The notes beneath the pieces are model-generated. The model was not told the DNA's origin. It made no database searches and saw only the letters and a list, made by a program, of their open reading frames with translations. Position numbers and translations under genes: made by a program. Positions 26,399 to 34,669 of a stretch of DNA of 64,000 nucleotides are shown in pieces (positions within the stretch are counted from its first letter, which is position 1; every line of letters begins with the position of its first letter). Source of the stretch: Pseudomonas sp. TH31 (GTDB lineage Bacteria; Pseudomonadota; Gammaproteobacteria; Pseudomonadales; Pseudomonadaceae); contig NZ_JAEKEZ010000038.1 of assembly GCF_016650815.1 (NCBI RefSeq), positions 124,001 to 188,000 of the forward strand. Reading direction: 5' to 3'.

Positions 26399-27631
26399 CA
26401 ACAAACCGTCGTTTCTGAACCGGCCGATCATCTGCAATCCGATTGGCAGTAATCCTTTGGCACGAGCCAGTGGGATGTTCACTTGTGGCCAGCCGAACGC
26501 GCCCCAGAACTTGATAAAGTCCGACGGGCCGGTACTTTCGGTGCTTTCCAGGGCCCGCGGTGCAACGATCCCGCAGCAAGGACCGAGCATGGCGTCGAAG
26601 GGCTGGCATAGCTTGTTGAGACACTGCGCAAGGGCAGCCAGCCGGGCCTTGGCTGCGGATTCCTGTTCCCATGTCGTGGCTGCGGCTCGGTCGAACATCG
26701 CCAGTATCGAAGGGCTCAACAGCGCGCGGTGCTGCTGAAATTCCTTCGCCAGCGAACGGGCACCTTCGCAATCATTGATTATCAGGTGATCGTCGAACAC
26801 CCCGGCAAACTCGTCCGGTAAGTGCACCTCGCTGACCTGATGGCCGGCGCTGCGCAATTGCTCGACAGCCCGTTCCAGGGCGTGGGCGACTTGGGGCTCG
26901 ACATGATCCCAGCGTGCTGTGCGGCAGAACCCCAAGTGCAGCGCACGTTGTGGTGTTTCAGGGATGGCAAAGCCAGGAATCAGTACCCGCGCCATCAGGC
27001 TCAGATCCCGCACCGAGCGACCGTACCAGCCCACCGTGTCGAAGCTCGGCGCCAGCGGTTTTACACCTTCCAGCGACACCAGTCCGAACGACGGCTTGAA
27101 GGCGAACAGCCCGCAGTAGGATGCCGGTTTGAGCAGCGAGCCGGCCGTCTGGGTGCCCAACGCCACCGCAAAGAAATCCGCCGCCATTCCGGCCGCCGAA
27201 CCGGCGCTTGAGCTGCCTGGCGTTCGGGACAAGTCGTGGGGATTACGGGTGGGGCCGGTTTGCATGTAAGCGAATTCGGTGGTGTGAGTTTTGCCCATGA
27301 TCAGTGCGCCAGCCTGGCGGAGCAGGGTCACCACATGGGCATCCTGAGACGGTTGATGACCGGCATAGATCGGCGAAAAGAATTGCGTGGGGTGGTCAGC
27401 GCTGTCGAAGATGTCCTTGACCCCCACGGGTACGCCGGCCAGCAAACCACGGCCCGTGTGTAAAGCGGCTTGAAGACGGACCTGCGAGGGTTTGAGCGAA
27501 ACGAATGCCTGGATACCTGGTTCCAGTACTTGAATGCGCTCAAGAACGGTGTCGGCAATGGCCGCGACTGTCGTCTCGCCATTGAGCACCGCCTCGCTGA
27601 GGGCGGTGGCATCTTGCGCGGGGCCGATCAT
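26348..27631 (-). CDS. Amidase (amidase signature family)
   Basis: 427 residues. The amidase-signature triad elements are visible: Lys in AGVPVGVKDIFDSADHPT, and the Gly/Ser-rich GSSSAGSAAGMAADFFAVALGTQTAGS with the catalytic serines. It hydrolyses amides; substrate not known. ATG 27631 overlaps the TGA of the preceding VOC gene (ATGA), so the two are translationally coupled. The 3' end overlaps the convergent GGDEF gene. Confidence 0.92.
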   Translation of the reverse strand: MIGPAQDATALSEAVLNGETTVAAIADTVLERIQVLEPGIQAFVSLKPSQVRLQAALHTGRGLLAGVPVGVKDIFDSADHPTQFFSPIYAGHQPSQDAHVVTLLRQAGALIMGKTHTTEFAYMQTGPTRNPHDLSRTPGSSSAGSAAGMAADFFAVALGTQTAGSLLKPASYCGLFAFKPSFGLVSLEGVKPLAPSFDTVGWYGRSVRDLSLMARVLIPGFAIPETPQRALHLGFCRTARWDHVEPQVAHALERAVEQLRSAGHQVSEVHLPDEFAGVFDDHLIINDCEGARSLAKEFQQHRALLSPSILAMFDRAAATTWEQESAAKARLAALAQCLNKLCQPFDAMLGPCCGIVAPRALESTESTGPSDFIKFWGAFGWPQVNIPLARAKGLLPIGLQMIGRFRNDGLLLRTAERVAADLRTEGR

Positions 27632-28053
27632 TTGGCGAACAACTGGCTGATGTCCTTGAACGCCTTGAACTCCAGGGCATTGCCGCAAGGGTCGAAGAGA
27701 AACATCGTCGCTTGCTCGCCTACCAGCCCTTGAAAGCGAATGCCGGGTTCGATCACGAACTGGGTGCCAAGGGATTGCAGCCGTTCGGCCAGGGCTTCCC
27801 ATTGCGCCATGCCCAACACCACGCCGAAATGCGGCACCGGCACGTTGTGGCCATCCACGGCATTGGTGTGCGCGGCTTCTTGAGAGGCGTTTTTCGGTGC
27901 CAGGTGGATGACAAGCTGATGCCCGAAAAAGTTGAAATCCACCCAGTGATCGCTCGAGCGGCCTTCTTCCAGGCCGAACACGTCGCCATAGAAGCTACGC
28001 GCGGCGGCCAGGTCGTACACCGGAATGGCCAGGTGAAAAGGGGAGAGCTGCAT
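27628..28053 (-). CDS. VOC-family (glyoxalase/dioxygenase-like) protein
   Basis: 141 residues: LSPFHLAIPVYDLAAARSFYGDVFGLEEGR at the start, WVDFNFFGHQLVIHL, and FLFDPCGNALEFKAF at the end, giving typical VOC metal ligands (His, His, Glu). Function unknown; the family includes dioxygenases and isomerases. GAGGA lies upstream of ATG 28053. Coupled by ATGA to the amidase gene and divergent from a LysR gene, its likely regulator. Confidence 0.9.
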   Translation of the reverse strand: MQLSPFHLAIPVYDLAAARSFYGDVFGLEEGRSSDHWVDFNFFGHQLVIHLAPKNASQEAAHTNAVDGHNVPVPHFGVVLGMAQWEALAERLQSLGTQFVIEPGIRFQGLVGEQATMFLFDPCGNALEFKAFKDISQLFAK

Positions 28054-28100
28054 CGGGTAATCCTCAACGGTCAAAAGTTGAAGCTGAGTTTAGTCCTGTG

Positions 28101-28115
28101 CTTTTTGATTAAAAG
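28101..28115. promoter_or_regulatory. Candidate LysR operator between the VOC/amidase operon and lysR
   Basis: CTTTTTGATTAAAAG is a dyad (CTTTT-N5-AAAAG) containing a T-N11-A LysR-type core, in the 112-base divergent region. Operator role is inferred from position. Confidence 0.4.
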
Positions 28116-28165
28116 ACGATAATTTTCGCGTCGAGCTCAAATTATTTCGATCAATGGTGACGGCT

Positions 28166-29020
28166 ATGTTGCGCGAACTGAAAACCTTTATCGCCGTGAC
28201 CCGCTACGGCACGTTCGCGGCGGCCGGCATGCACATCGGCCTGACGCAATCGGCGGTCAGCGCGCAGATCCGTAATCTGGAACAGGCCTTGGGCATTCGC
28301 TTGTTCGATCGCACCGGACGCCAGGCGCTGCTCAATGCGGCGGGGCAGCGGGCGTTGCCGATGGCCCGTGAGATGCTGGAAACCTTCGCCCGCATGGCGG
28401 TCAGTGATGATGTCAGTGAATATCGCGGCGAACTGAAGATTGGCGCGGTGGCCACCGTGCAGACCGGGTTGCTGCCTCAGGCGCTATTGCGTTTGAGGCA
28501 GCAGGCGCCGCTGCTGGAGCCGAAACTGGTGCCAGGCGTGTCGCTCAACCTGCTGAGCCAGGTCGATACCGGTGAAGTGGACTTGGCGATCCTGATCAAG
28601 CCGCCGTTCGAGTTGCCCAAAGAACTGTCAGCGCAGGTCATTCGCAAAGAACCGTTTGTGCTGATCGTGCCGGAAGACCTTGAAGGGGATGATCCCTTGC
28701 AGCTACTCGCCGAGCATCCGCACGTGCGCTACGACCGTAATTCGTTCGGCGGGCGGTTGGTGACGCGGTTTCTGCGCGAGCAACAGATTGATGTGCAGGT
28801 CGGGCTGGAGCTGGATGAGCTGGAAGCGATCGTGAAAATGGTTGAGTGCGGGTTGGGGGTTTCGCTACTGCCGGAAGCGGGGTTGTGGGTTGAGCATGGG
28901 GCGAAGGTGCGGGTGATTGCGTTGGGTGAATTGACGTTCCATCGCGAGATTGTGTTGTTGCAGCGTTATAGCCAGCGGACACAACCGATTCAGCAGCTGT
29001 TTGCCCGATGTTTGTCTTGA
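28166..29020 (+). CDS. LysR-family transcriptional regulator
   Basis: 284 residues: winged HTH (LKTFIAVTRYGTFAAAGMHIGLTQSAVSAQIRNLEQALG) at 4-42 and a substrate-binding domain from about 88. I use ATG 28166 (MLRELKTF); an in-frame ATG at 28154 adds four residues and cannot be excluded. It is divergent from the VOC/amidase pair, the classic LysR arrangement. Its 3' end runs directly into the fabI-tail repeat array. Confidence 0.9.
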   Translation: MLRELKTFIAVTRYGTFAAAGMHIGLTQSAVSAQIRNLEQALGIRLFDRTGRQALLNAAGQRALPMAREMLETFARMAVSDDVSEYRGELKIGAVATVQTGLLPQALLRLRQQAPLLEPKLVPGVSLNLLSQVDTGEVDLAILIKPPFELPKELSAQVIRKEPFVLIVPEDLEGDDPLQLLAEHPHVRYDRNSFGGRLVTRFLREQQIDVQVGLELDELEAIVKMVECGLGVSLLPEAGLWVEHGAKVRVIALGELTFHREIVLLQRYSQRTQPIQQLFARCLS

Positions 29021-29090
29021 CGATCTTTTGATCTTGAGCCCAATAAAAAAACCGCCAGACTTGGCGGGTTTTTTATTGGCTAACCGAAGA

Positions 29091-29175
29091 TCACTCTTCG
29101 AGGTTGCCCATGGCGGTCGTGTTGAAACCACCGTCTACGTACATGATTTCGCCGCTGATGCCGGACGCCAGGTCC
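29091..29175 (-). pseudogene. fabI tail copy 1
   Basis: Encodes fabI residues 238-264 and the stop (DLASGISGEIMYVDGGFNTT...), identical at protein level to the gene end; no upstream fabI sequence. Confidence 0.9.
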
Positions 29176-29301
29176 CTTCGGCAGCTCCTACAGGGTGTAC
29201 GCCGAGCCGGTGTAGGAGCTGCCGAAGGCTGCGATCTTTTGATCTTGAGCCCAATAAAAAACCCGCCAGACTTGGCGGGTTTTTTATTGGCTAACCGAAG
29301 A

Positions 29302-29386
29302 TCACTCTTCGAGGTTGCCCATGGCGGTCGTGTTGAAACCACCGTCTATGTACATGATTTCGCCGCTGATGCCGGACGCCAGGTCC
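29302..29386 (-). pseudogene. fabI tail copy 2 (Val250 to Ile)
   Basis: Same 84-bp tail, with codon 250 changed to Ile (EIMYIDGG). Confidence 0.9.
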
Positions 29387-29512
29387 CTTCGGCAGCTCCT
29401 ACAGGGTGTACGCCGAGCCGGTGTAGGAGCTGCCGAAGGCTGCGATCTTTTGATCTTGAGCCCAATAAAAAACCCGCCAGACTTGGCGGGTTTTTTATTG
29501 GCTAACCGAAGA

Positions 29513-29597
29513 TCACTCTTCGAGGTTACCCATGGCGGTCGTGTTGAAACCACCGTCTACGTACATGATTTCGCCGCTGATGCCGGACGCCAGGTCC
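29513..29597 (-). pseudogene. fabI tail copy 3
   Basis: Tail as in the gene (Val250), with the GTTACCC variant shared with fabI itself. Confidence 0.9.
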
Positions 29598-29723
29598 CTT
29601 CGGCAGCTCCTACAGGGTGTACGCCGAGCCGGTGTAGGAGCTGCCGAAGGCTGCGATCTTTTGATCTTGAGCCCAATAAAAAACCCGCCAGACTTGGCGG
29701 GTTTTTTATTGGCTAACCGAAGA

Positions 29724-29808
29724 TCACTCTTCGAGGTTACCCATGGCGGTCGTGTTGAAACCACCGTCTATGTACATGATTTCGCCGCTGATGCCGGACG
29801 CCAGGTCC
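29724..29808 (-). pseudogene. fabI tail copy 4 (Val250 to Ile)
   Basis: Tail with Ile250 and the GTTACCC variant. Confidence 0.9.
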
Positions 29809-29934
29809 CTTCGGCAGCTCCTACAGGGTGTACGCCGAGCCGGTGTAGGAGCTGCCGAAGGCTGCGATCTTTTGATCTTGAGCCCAATAAAAAACCCGCC
29901 AGACTTGGCGGGTTTTTTATTGGCTAACCGAAGA

Positions 29935-30019
29935 TCACTCTTCGAGGTTGCCCATGGCGGTCGTGTTGAAACCACCGTCTACGTACATGATTTCGCCGCT
30001 GATGCCGGACGCCAGGTCC
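29935..30019 (-). pseudogene. fabI tail copy 5
   Basis: Tail with Val250 and GTTGCCC; its REP and the next segment carry two private substitutions (GAGCTGGTG, TTGACCTTG). Confidence 0.9.
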
Positions 30020-30099
30020 CTTCGGCAGCTCCTACAGGGTGTACGCCGAGCTGGTGTAGGAGCTGCCGAAGGCTGCGATCTTTTGACCTTGAGCCCAAT

Positions 30100-30130
30100 A
30101 AAAAACCCGCCAGACTTGGCGGGTTTTTTA
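30100..30130. terminator. fabI terminator (also copied at 211-bp steps through the array)
   Basis: AAAAAACCCGCC...GGCGGGTTTTTT, an intrinsic terminator in both directions. Copies lie near 29045, 29256, 29467, 29678 and 29889, giving six stacked terminators between fabI and the convergent lysR. Confidence 0.9.
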
Positions 30131-30145
30131 TTGGCTAACCGAAGA

Positions 30146-30940
30146 TCACTCTTCGAGGTTACCCATGGCGGTCGTGTTGAAACCACCGTCTACGTACATG
30201 ATTTCGCCGCTGATGCCGGACGCCAGGTCCGAGCACAGGAAGGCGCCGGCGTTGCCGACTTCGTCGATGGTGACGTTGCGACGCAGCGGGGTTTGCGCTT
30301 CGTTGGCGGCCAGCATCTTACGGAAGTTCTTGATGCCGGAAGCCGCGAGGGTACGGATCGGGCCAGCCGATACAGCGTTGACGCGAGTGCCTTCCGGGCC
30401 CAGGGAGCCGGCCAGGTAACGAACGCCGGCTTCCAGGGAGGCCTTGGCCATGCCCATTACGTTGTAGTTCGGCATGGTGCGCTCGGCGCCCAGGTACGAC
30501 AGGGTCAGCAGGCTGCCGTTGCGGCCTTTCATCATTTCGCGGCCAGCCTTGGCCAGCGCCACGAAGCTGTAGGCGCTGATGTCGTGAGCGATGCGGAAAC
30601 CTTCACGGGTGGTGGCTTCGGTGAAGTCGCCGTCCAGTTGGTCGCCCGGGGCGAAGCCGACGGAGTGAACGATCACGTCCAGGCCATCCCACTTCTTGCT
30701 CAGCGCTTCGAAGACCTTGGCGATTTCTTCATCGCTGGCCACGTCGCACGGGAAGCACAGCTCAGGGCTCGAGCCCCAGCCTTGTGCGAATTCTTCGACA
30801 CGACCCTTGAGTTTGTCGTTCTGATAAGTGAAGGCAAGCTCAGCGCCCTCGCGATGCATGGCGGCAGCGATGCCGGATGCGATGGACAGCTTGCTGGCGA
30901 CACCGACGATCAGTACGCGCTTACCGGCGAGAAAACCCAT
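30146..30940 (-). CDS. fabI: Enoyl-[acyl-carrier-protein] reductase (NADH) FabI
   Basis: 264 residues, the NADH-dependent enoyl-ACP reductase of fatty acid elongation and target of triclosan. SDR fold: cofactor loop GVASKLSIASGIA at 13-25, catalytic Tyr159 and Lys166 (Y-x6-K, YNVMGMAK) and Tyr149. Full length and intact. Its last 84 bp are repeated five more times downstream. Upstream lies the npp transporter operon on the same strand with a 20-bp gap, so some read-through is likely. Confidence 0.98.
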   Translation of the reverse strand: MGFLAGKRVLIVGVASKLSIASGIAAAMHREGAELAFTYQNDKLKGRVEEFAQGWGSSPELCFPCDVASDEEIAKVFEALSKKWDGLDVIVHSVGFAPGDQLDGDFTEATTREGFRIAHDISAYSFVALAKAGREMMKGRNGSLLTLSYLGAERTMPNYNVMGMAKASLEAGVRYLAGSLGPEGTRVNAVSAGPIRTLAASGIKNFRKMLAANEAQTPLRRNVTIDEVGNAGAFLCSDLASGISGEIMYVDGGFNTTAMGNLEE

Positions 30941-30960
30941 GTGTTGCTCCTCTTTTCAGG

Positions 30961-32570
30961 TTATTGCGCAGTGGCTGGTGCCAGGAAAGCGGCTTCCAGC
31001 AACTGCTGTGTATACGGATGTTGGGGGCGGCAAAGATACTTTGCGCGTCCCCCTGTTCGACCACTTGGCCATGCTTGACCACCATCAACTGGTGGCTTAG
31101 CGCCTTGACGACAGCCAGGTCATGGCTGATAAACAGATACGTCAGGTTGTACTTGGTTTGCAGTGAACGCAAAAGCTCCACCACTTGGCGCTGGACTGTC
31201 CGGTCGAGGGCCGAAGTCGGCTCGTCCAACAGTATCAACGCCGGTTTTAGCACTAATGCCCGGGCAATGGCGATTCTCTGCCGTTGCCCGCCGGAAAATT
31301 CATGGGGGTAGCGGTTCCGGGTTTCCGGGTCCAGGCCTACCTCCTTCAATGCCGCAATAATCGCTTGTTCCTGCTGCGCCTCGGTGCCCATCTTGTGAAT
31401 CCGCAGGCCTTCGCCGACGATCTGGCTTACGCACATCCGCGGGCTCAGGCTGCCGAACGGGTCCTGGAACACCACCTGCATCTCCCGGCGCAACGGCCGA
31501 ACCTCGTTCTGCGTCAGGCAGTCTAGCTGCTTGCCTTCAAAACGGATGCCGCCCTTGCTGCCAATCAAGCGCAAAATCGCCAAACCCAGGGTCGATTTGC
31601 CGGAACCGCTTTCTCCCACAATCCCCAGGGTCTGGCCCTGGGGCAGGCTGAAATTGATCCCGTCGACCGCTTTGACGTAATCCACCGTGGTTTTCAAAAA
31701 GCCTTTCTTGATCGGGAACCAGACTTTCAGGTCCTCGACTTGCAGCAGCGGCGGGCCGATTACATTGGTCGCCGGTGTCCCGCTGGGCTCCGCGGCCAGC
31801 AGTTCCCGAGTGTACGGATGCTGCGGCGCGCGGAACAACTCTTCGCACGATGCCTGTTCGACGATGCAACCGCGCTGCATGACACATACGCGATGCGCAA
31901 TTCTTCGCACCAGGTTCAAATCGTGACTGATCAGTAACAACGCCATGCCCAGACGGGCCTGTAATTCCTTGAGTAATTCGAGAATTTTCAGCTGGACGGT
32001 CACGTCCAAAGCGGTGGTGGGTTCATCGGCAATCAGCAATTCCGGCTCGTTGGCCAGGGCCATGGCGATCATCACCCGCTGGCGCTGGCCGCCCGATAAT
32101 TCGTGGGGCAGGGCCTTGAGGCGCTTGTGCGGCTCGGGGATGCCGACCATTTCCAGCAGCTCCAAAGTACGCTTGGTCGCTACTTTTCCGGTCAAACCCT
32201 TGTGGATGCCCAACACCTCGTTGATCTGCTTCTCGATCGAGTGCAGCGGATTGAGCGAGGTCATCGGCTCCTGAAAGATCATCGCGATCCGGTTGCCACG
32301 GATATGACGGATGGTTTTCTCTTTCAGGCTCAGAAGGTCTTGCCCGGAATACTCGATGGTGCCGGATGGGTGCCGGGCCAGCGGGTAGGGCAGCAGGCGC
32401 AGGATCGAGTGCGCGGTCACCGATTTGCCGGAGCCACTTTCTCCGACCAAGGCCAGGGTTTCGCCACGCTTGATATCGAAGCTCACGCCTTCGACCACCC
32501 GCTGCACGCGCTCGCCAACGACGAATTCGACGGCGAGGTCGCGCACTTCGATCAGATTGTCCTGATTCAT
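30961..32570 (-). pseudogene. nppD: Peptide ABC transporter ATP-binding protein, two ATPase domains (NppD/YejF), frameshifted at the 3' end
   Basis: Two fused ABC ATPase domains: Walker A GESGSGKS twice (about 44 and 326), signatures LSGGQRQRV and FSGGQRQRI, and Walker B LLIADEPT and LILLDEPT. Drives uptake of peptides through NppBC. At the C run (31023-31027 on the plus strand) one base is missing: APNIRIHSS is read where APQHPYTQQLLEAAF is expected. Restored, it ends at TAA 30961, about 536 residues; as read it runs to 30921, into fabI. ATG 32570 lies one base after the yejE-like stop. Gene name from remembered P. aeruginosa synteny. Confidence 0.87.
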
Positions 32571-32571
32571 T

Positions 32572-33590
32572 TCACTTCCTCGGGTCGAAGGCATCGCGAG
32601 CGGACTCGCCGATAAACACCAGCAAACTCAACATCAACGCCAGCACCGCAAACGCGCTCATGCCGAGCCACGGCGCTTGCAGGTTGGATTTGCCCTGGGC
32701 CACCAGTTCGCCGAGCGACGGGCTGCCGGCCGGCAAACCGAAACCGAGGAAATCCAGAGCCGTCAGCGTGCCGATGGCGCCGGTCAGGATGAACGGCATG
32801 AAGGTCATGGTCGAGACCATGGCGTTGGGCAGGATGTGGCGGAACATGATCGCGCCATTCTGCATCCCCAGCGCCCGGCTGCGCGCACATATTCGAGGTT
32901 ACGGCCACGGAGGAACTCGGCACGGACCACGTCCACCAGGCTCATCCACGAGAACAACAACATGATCCCCAGCAACCACCAGAAGTTCGGCTGGACGAAA
33001 CTGGCGAGGATGATCAACAGATAGAGCACCGGCAACCCGGACCAGATCTCCAGGAATCGCTGCCCGGCCAGATCGACCCAGCCGCCATAGAACCCCTGCA
33101 AGGCCCCGGCGATCACGCCGATGATCGAACTGAGAATGGTCAACGTCAGGGCAAACAACACCGAAATCCGGAAGCCGTAGATTACCCGGGCCAGCACATC
33201 GCGGCCCTGATCGTCAGTGCCCAGCAGGTTATCTGCCGAGGGCGGTGCCGGGGCGGGTACTTTCAGGTCGTAGTTGATGCTCTGATAGCTGTAGGGGATT
33301 GGCGCCCAGAGAATCCAGGCGTCCTTGGCCTTGAGCAGTTCGCGGATGTACGGGCTCTTGTAGTTGGCTTCCAGCGGGAATTCGCCGCCGAAGGTGGTTT
33401 CCGGGTAGCGCTTGAGTGCCGGGAAGTACCAGCTGTTGTCGTAATGCACCACCAGCGGTTTGTCGTTGGCAATCAGCTCGGCGCCAAGGCTGGCGCCGAA
33501 CAGGATCAGAAACAGCCACAGCGACCACCAGCCACGCTTGTTGGCCTTGAACAATTCGAAACGACGGCGATTGAGGGGAGACAGGTTCAT
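32572..33590 (-). pseudogene. nppC: Peptide ABC transporter permease (NppC/YejE), frameshifted
   Basis: OppC/DppC-type permease with about six helices, the N-terminal SPLNRRRFELFKANKRGWWSLW segment, and the EAA loop. At 32874-32878 (plus-strand CCCGG) one base is missing: RAAGRWGCRM is read where RAARALGMQNGAIMFRHIL is expected. Restored length is about 339 residues, ending at 32572. It starts one base after nppB and ends one base before nppD. Confidence 0.87.
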
Positions 33591-33591
33591 C

Positions 33592-34665
33592 TCAATGCTC
33601 CCGGTGTTCGAAGTCGATACGCGGATCGACCAGGGTGTAGGTGAGGTCACCGATCAGTTTCACCACCAGACCCAGCAAGGTGAAGATGAACAGCGTGCCG
33701 AACACCACCGGATAATCGCGGTTGATCGCCGCTTCAAAACTCATCAGGCCCAAGCCGTCGAGGGAGAAAATCACTTCCACCAGCAGCGAACCGGTAAAGA
33801 AAATGCCGATGAATGCGGACGGGAATCCGGCAATCACCAACAGCATGGCGTTGCGGAACACGTGGCCGTACAGTACCCGGTGATTGGTCAGGCCCTTGGC
33901 TTTGGCAGTGACCACGTACTGTTTGTTGATCTCATCGAGGAAGCTGTTTTTGGTCAGCAGGGTCATGGTCGCGAAGTTGCCGATCACCAACGCTGTCACC
34001 GGCAGGGCCAAGTGCCAGAAGTAGTCGAGGACTTTGCCACCCATGCTCAGTTCGGCGAAGTTGTTCGAGGTCAGGCCCCGTAGCGGGAACCAGTCGAAAT
34101 AGCTGCCGCCGGCAAACACCACGATCAGCAGGATGGCGAACAGGAACGCCGGGATCGCGTAACCGACGATGATCAACGAACTGGTCCAGACGTCGAAGTG
34201 GCTGCCATGCCGCGTGGCCTTGGCGATCCCCAGCGGGATCGACACCAGGTACATGATCAGCGTGCTCCACAGCCCGAGGGAGATCGACACCGGCATCTTT
34301 TCCTTGATCAGGTCGATGACCTTGGCGTCGCGGAAGAAGCTGTCGCCGAAATCCAGGGTCGCGTAGTTCTTGATCATGATCCACAAACGTTCCGGCGCCG
34401 ATTTGTCGAAGCCGTACATGTGCTCGATTTCCTTGACCAGCGCCGGGTCCAGGCCCTGGGCGCCGCGATAGGCCGAGCCTGCCACCGAGACTTCGGCACC
34501 GCCACCGGCGATGCGGCTGGTGGCGCCTTCAAAGCCTTCGAGCTTGGCGATCATCTGTTCCACCGGGCCGCCGGGGGCGGCCTGGATGATCACGAAGTTG
34601 ATCAGCAAAATGCCGAATAAGGTCGGGATGATCAGCAGCAGTCGCCGAAAAATATACGCCAGCAT
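33592..34665 (-). CDS. nppB: Peptide ABC transporter permease (NppB/YejB)
   Basis: 357 residues, OppB/DppB-type inner-membrane permease. TM1 at 5-27 (IFRRLLLIIPTLFGILLINF), a large periplasmic insertion, five more helices, and the EAA-type loop KQYVVTAKAKGLTNHRVLYGHVFRNA facing the ATPase. The only frame-intact gene of the five npp genes. One-base gap to nppC and four bases after nppA2: a tight operon. Confidence 0.93.
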   Translation of the reverse strand: MLAYIFRRLLLIIPTLFGILLINFVIIQAAPGGPVEQMIAKLEGFEGATSRIAGGGAEVSVAGSAYRGAQGLDPALVKEIEHMYGFDKSAPERLWIMIKNYATLDFGDSFFRDAKVIDLIKEKMPVSISLGLWSTLIMYLVSIPLGIAKATRHGSHFDVWTSSLIIVGYAIPAFLFAILLIVVFAGGSYFDWFPLRGLTSNNFAELSMGGKVLDYFWHLALPVTALVIGNFATMTLLTKNSFLDEINKQYVVTAKAKGLTNHRVLYGHVFRNAMLLVIAGFPSAFIGIFFTGSLLVEVIFSLDGLGLMSFEAAINRDYPVVFGTLFIFTLLGLVVKLIGDLTYTLVDPRIDFEHREH

Positions 34666-34669
34666 CTGA

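Larger units (their letters stand above)
29021..30230. repeat. Tandem array of fabI 3' end + terminator + REP, 211-bp period
   Basis: Five full units begin at 29091, 29302, 29513, 29724 and 29935, each exactly 211 bp. A partial unit (terminator only) is at 29021-29090, and the sixth gene tail is in fabI itself. On the reverse strand each unit holds the last 84 bp of fabI (27 codons and TGA), an intrinsic terminator and a REP hairpin. Copies differ at few positions: GTTGCCC or GTTACCC near the stop, and TACGTAC or TATGTAC (Val250 or Ile). Unit 5 has two further changes in its REP. Units are not multiples of three and carry no gene start. Confidence 0.95.

Noticed and set aside
29091..30186. 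Series of 83- and 131-codon frames inside the fabI-tail array
   Set aside because: They arise from reading the 211-bp repeat in other frames, through terminators and REPs; no starts with ribosome sites.
29021..30230. CRISPR array
   Set aside because: Direct repeats are present, but the whole 211-bp unit repeats with no unique spacers and it contains a gene end.
30921..30960. Extension of nppD into fabI
   Set aside because: Only results from the one-base deletion near 31023; the family C-terminus ends at 30961.
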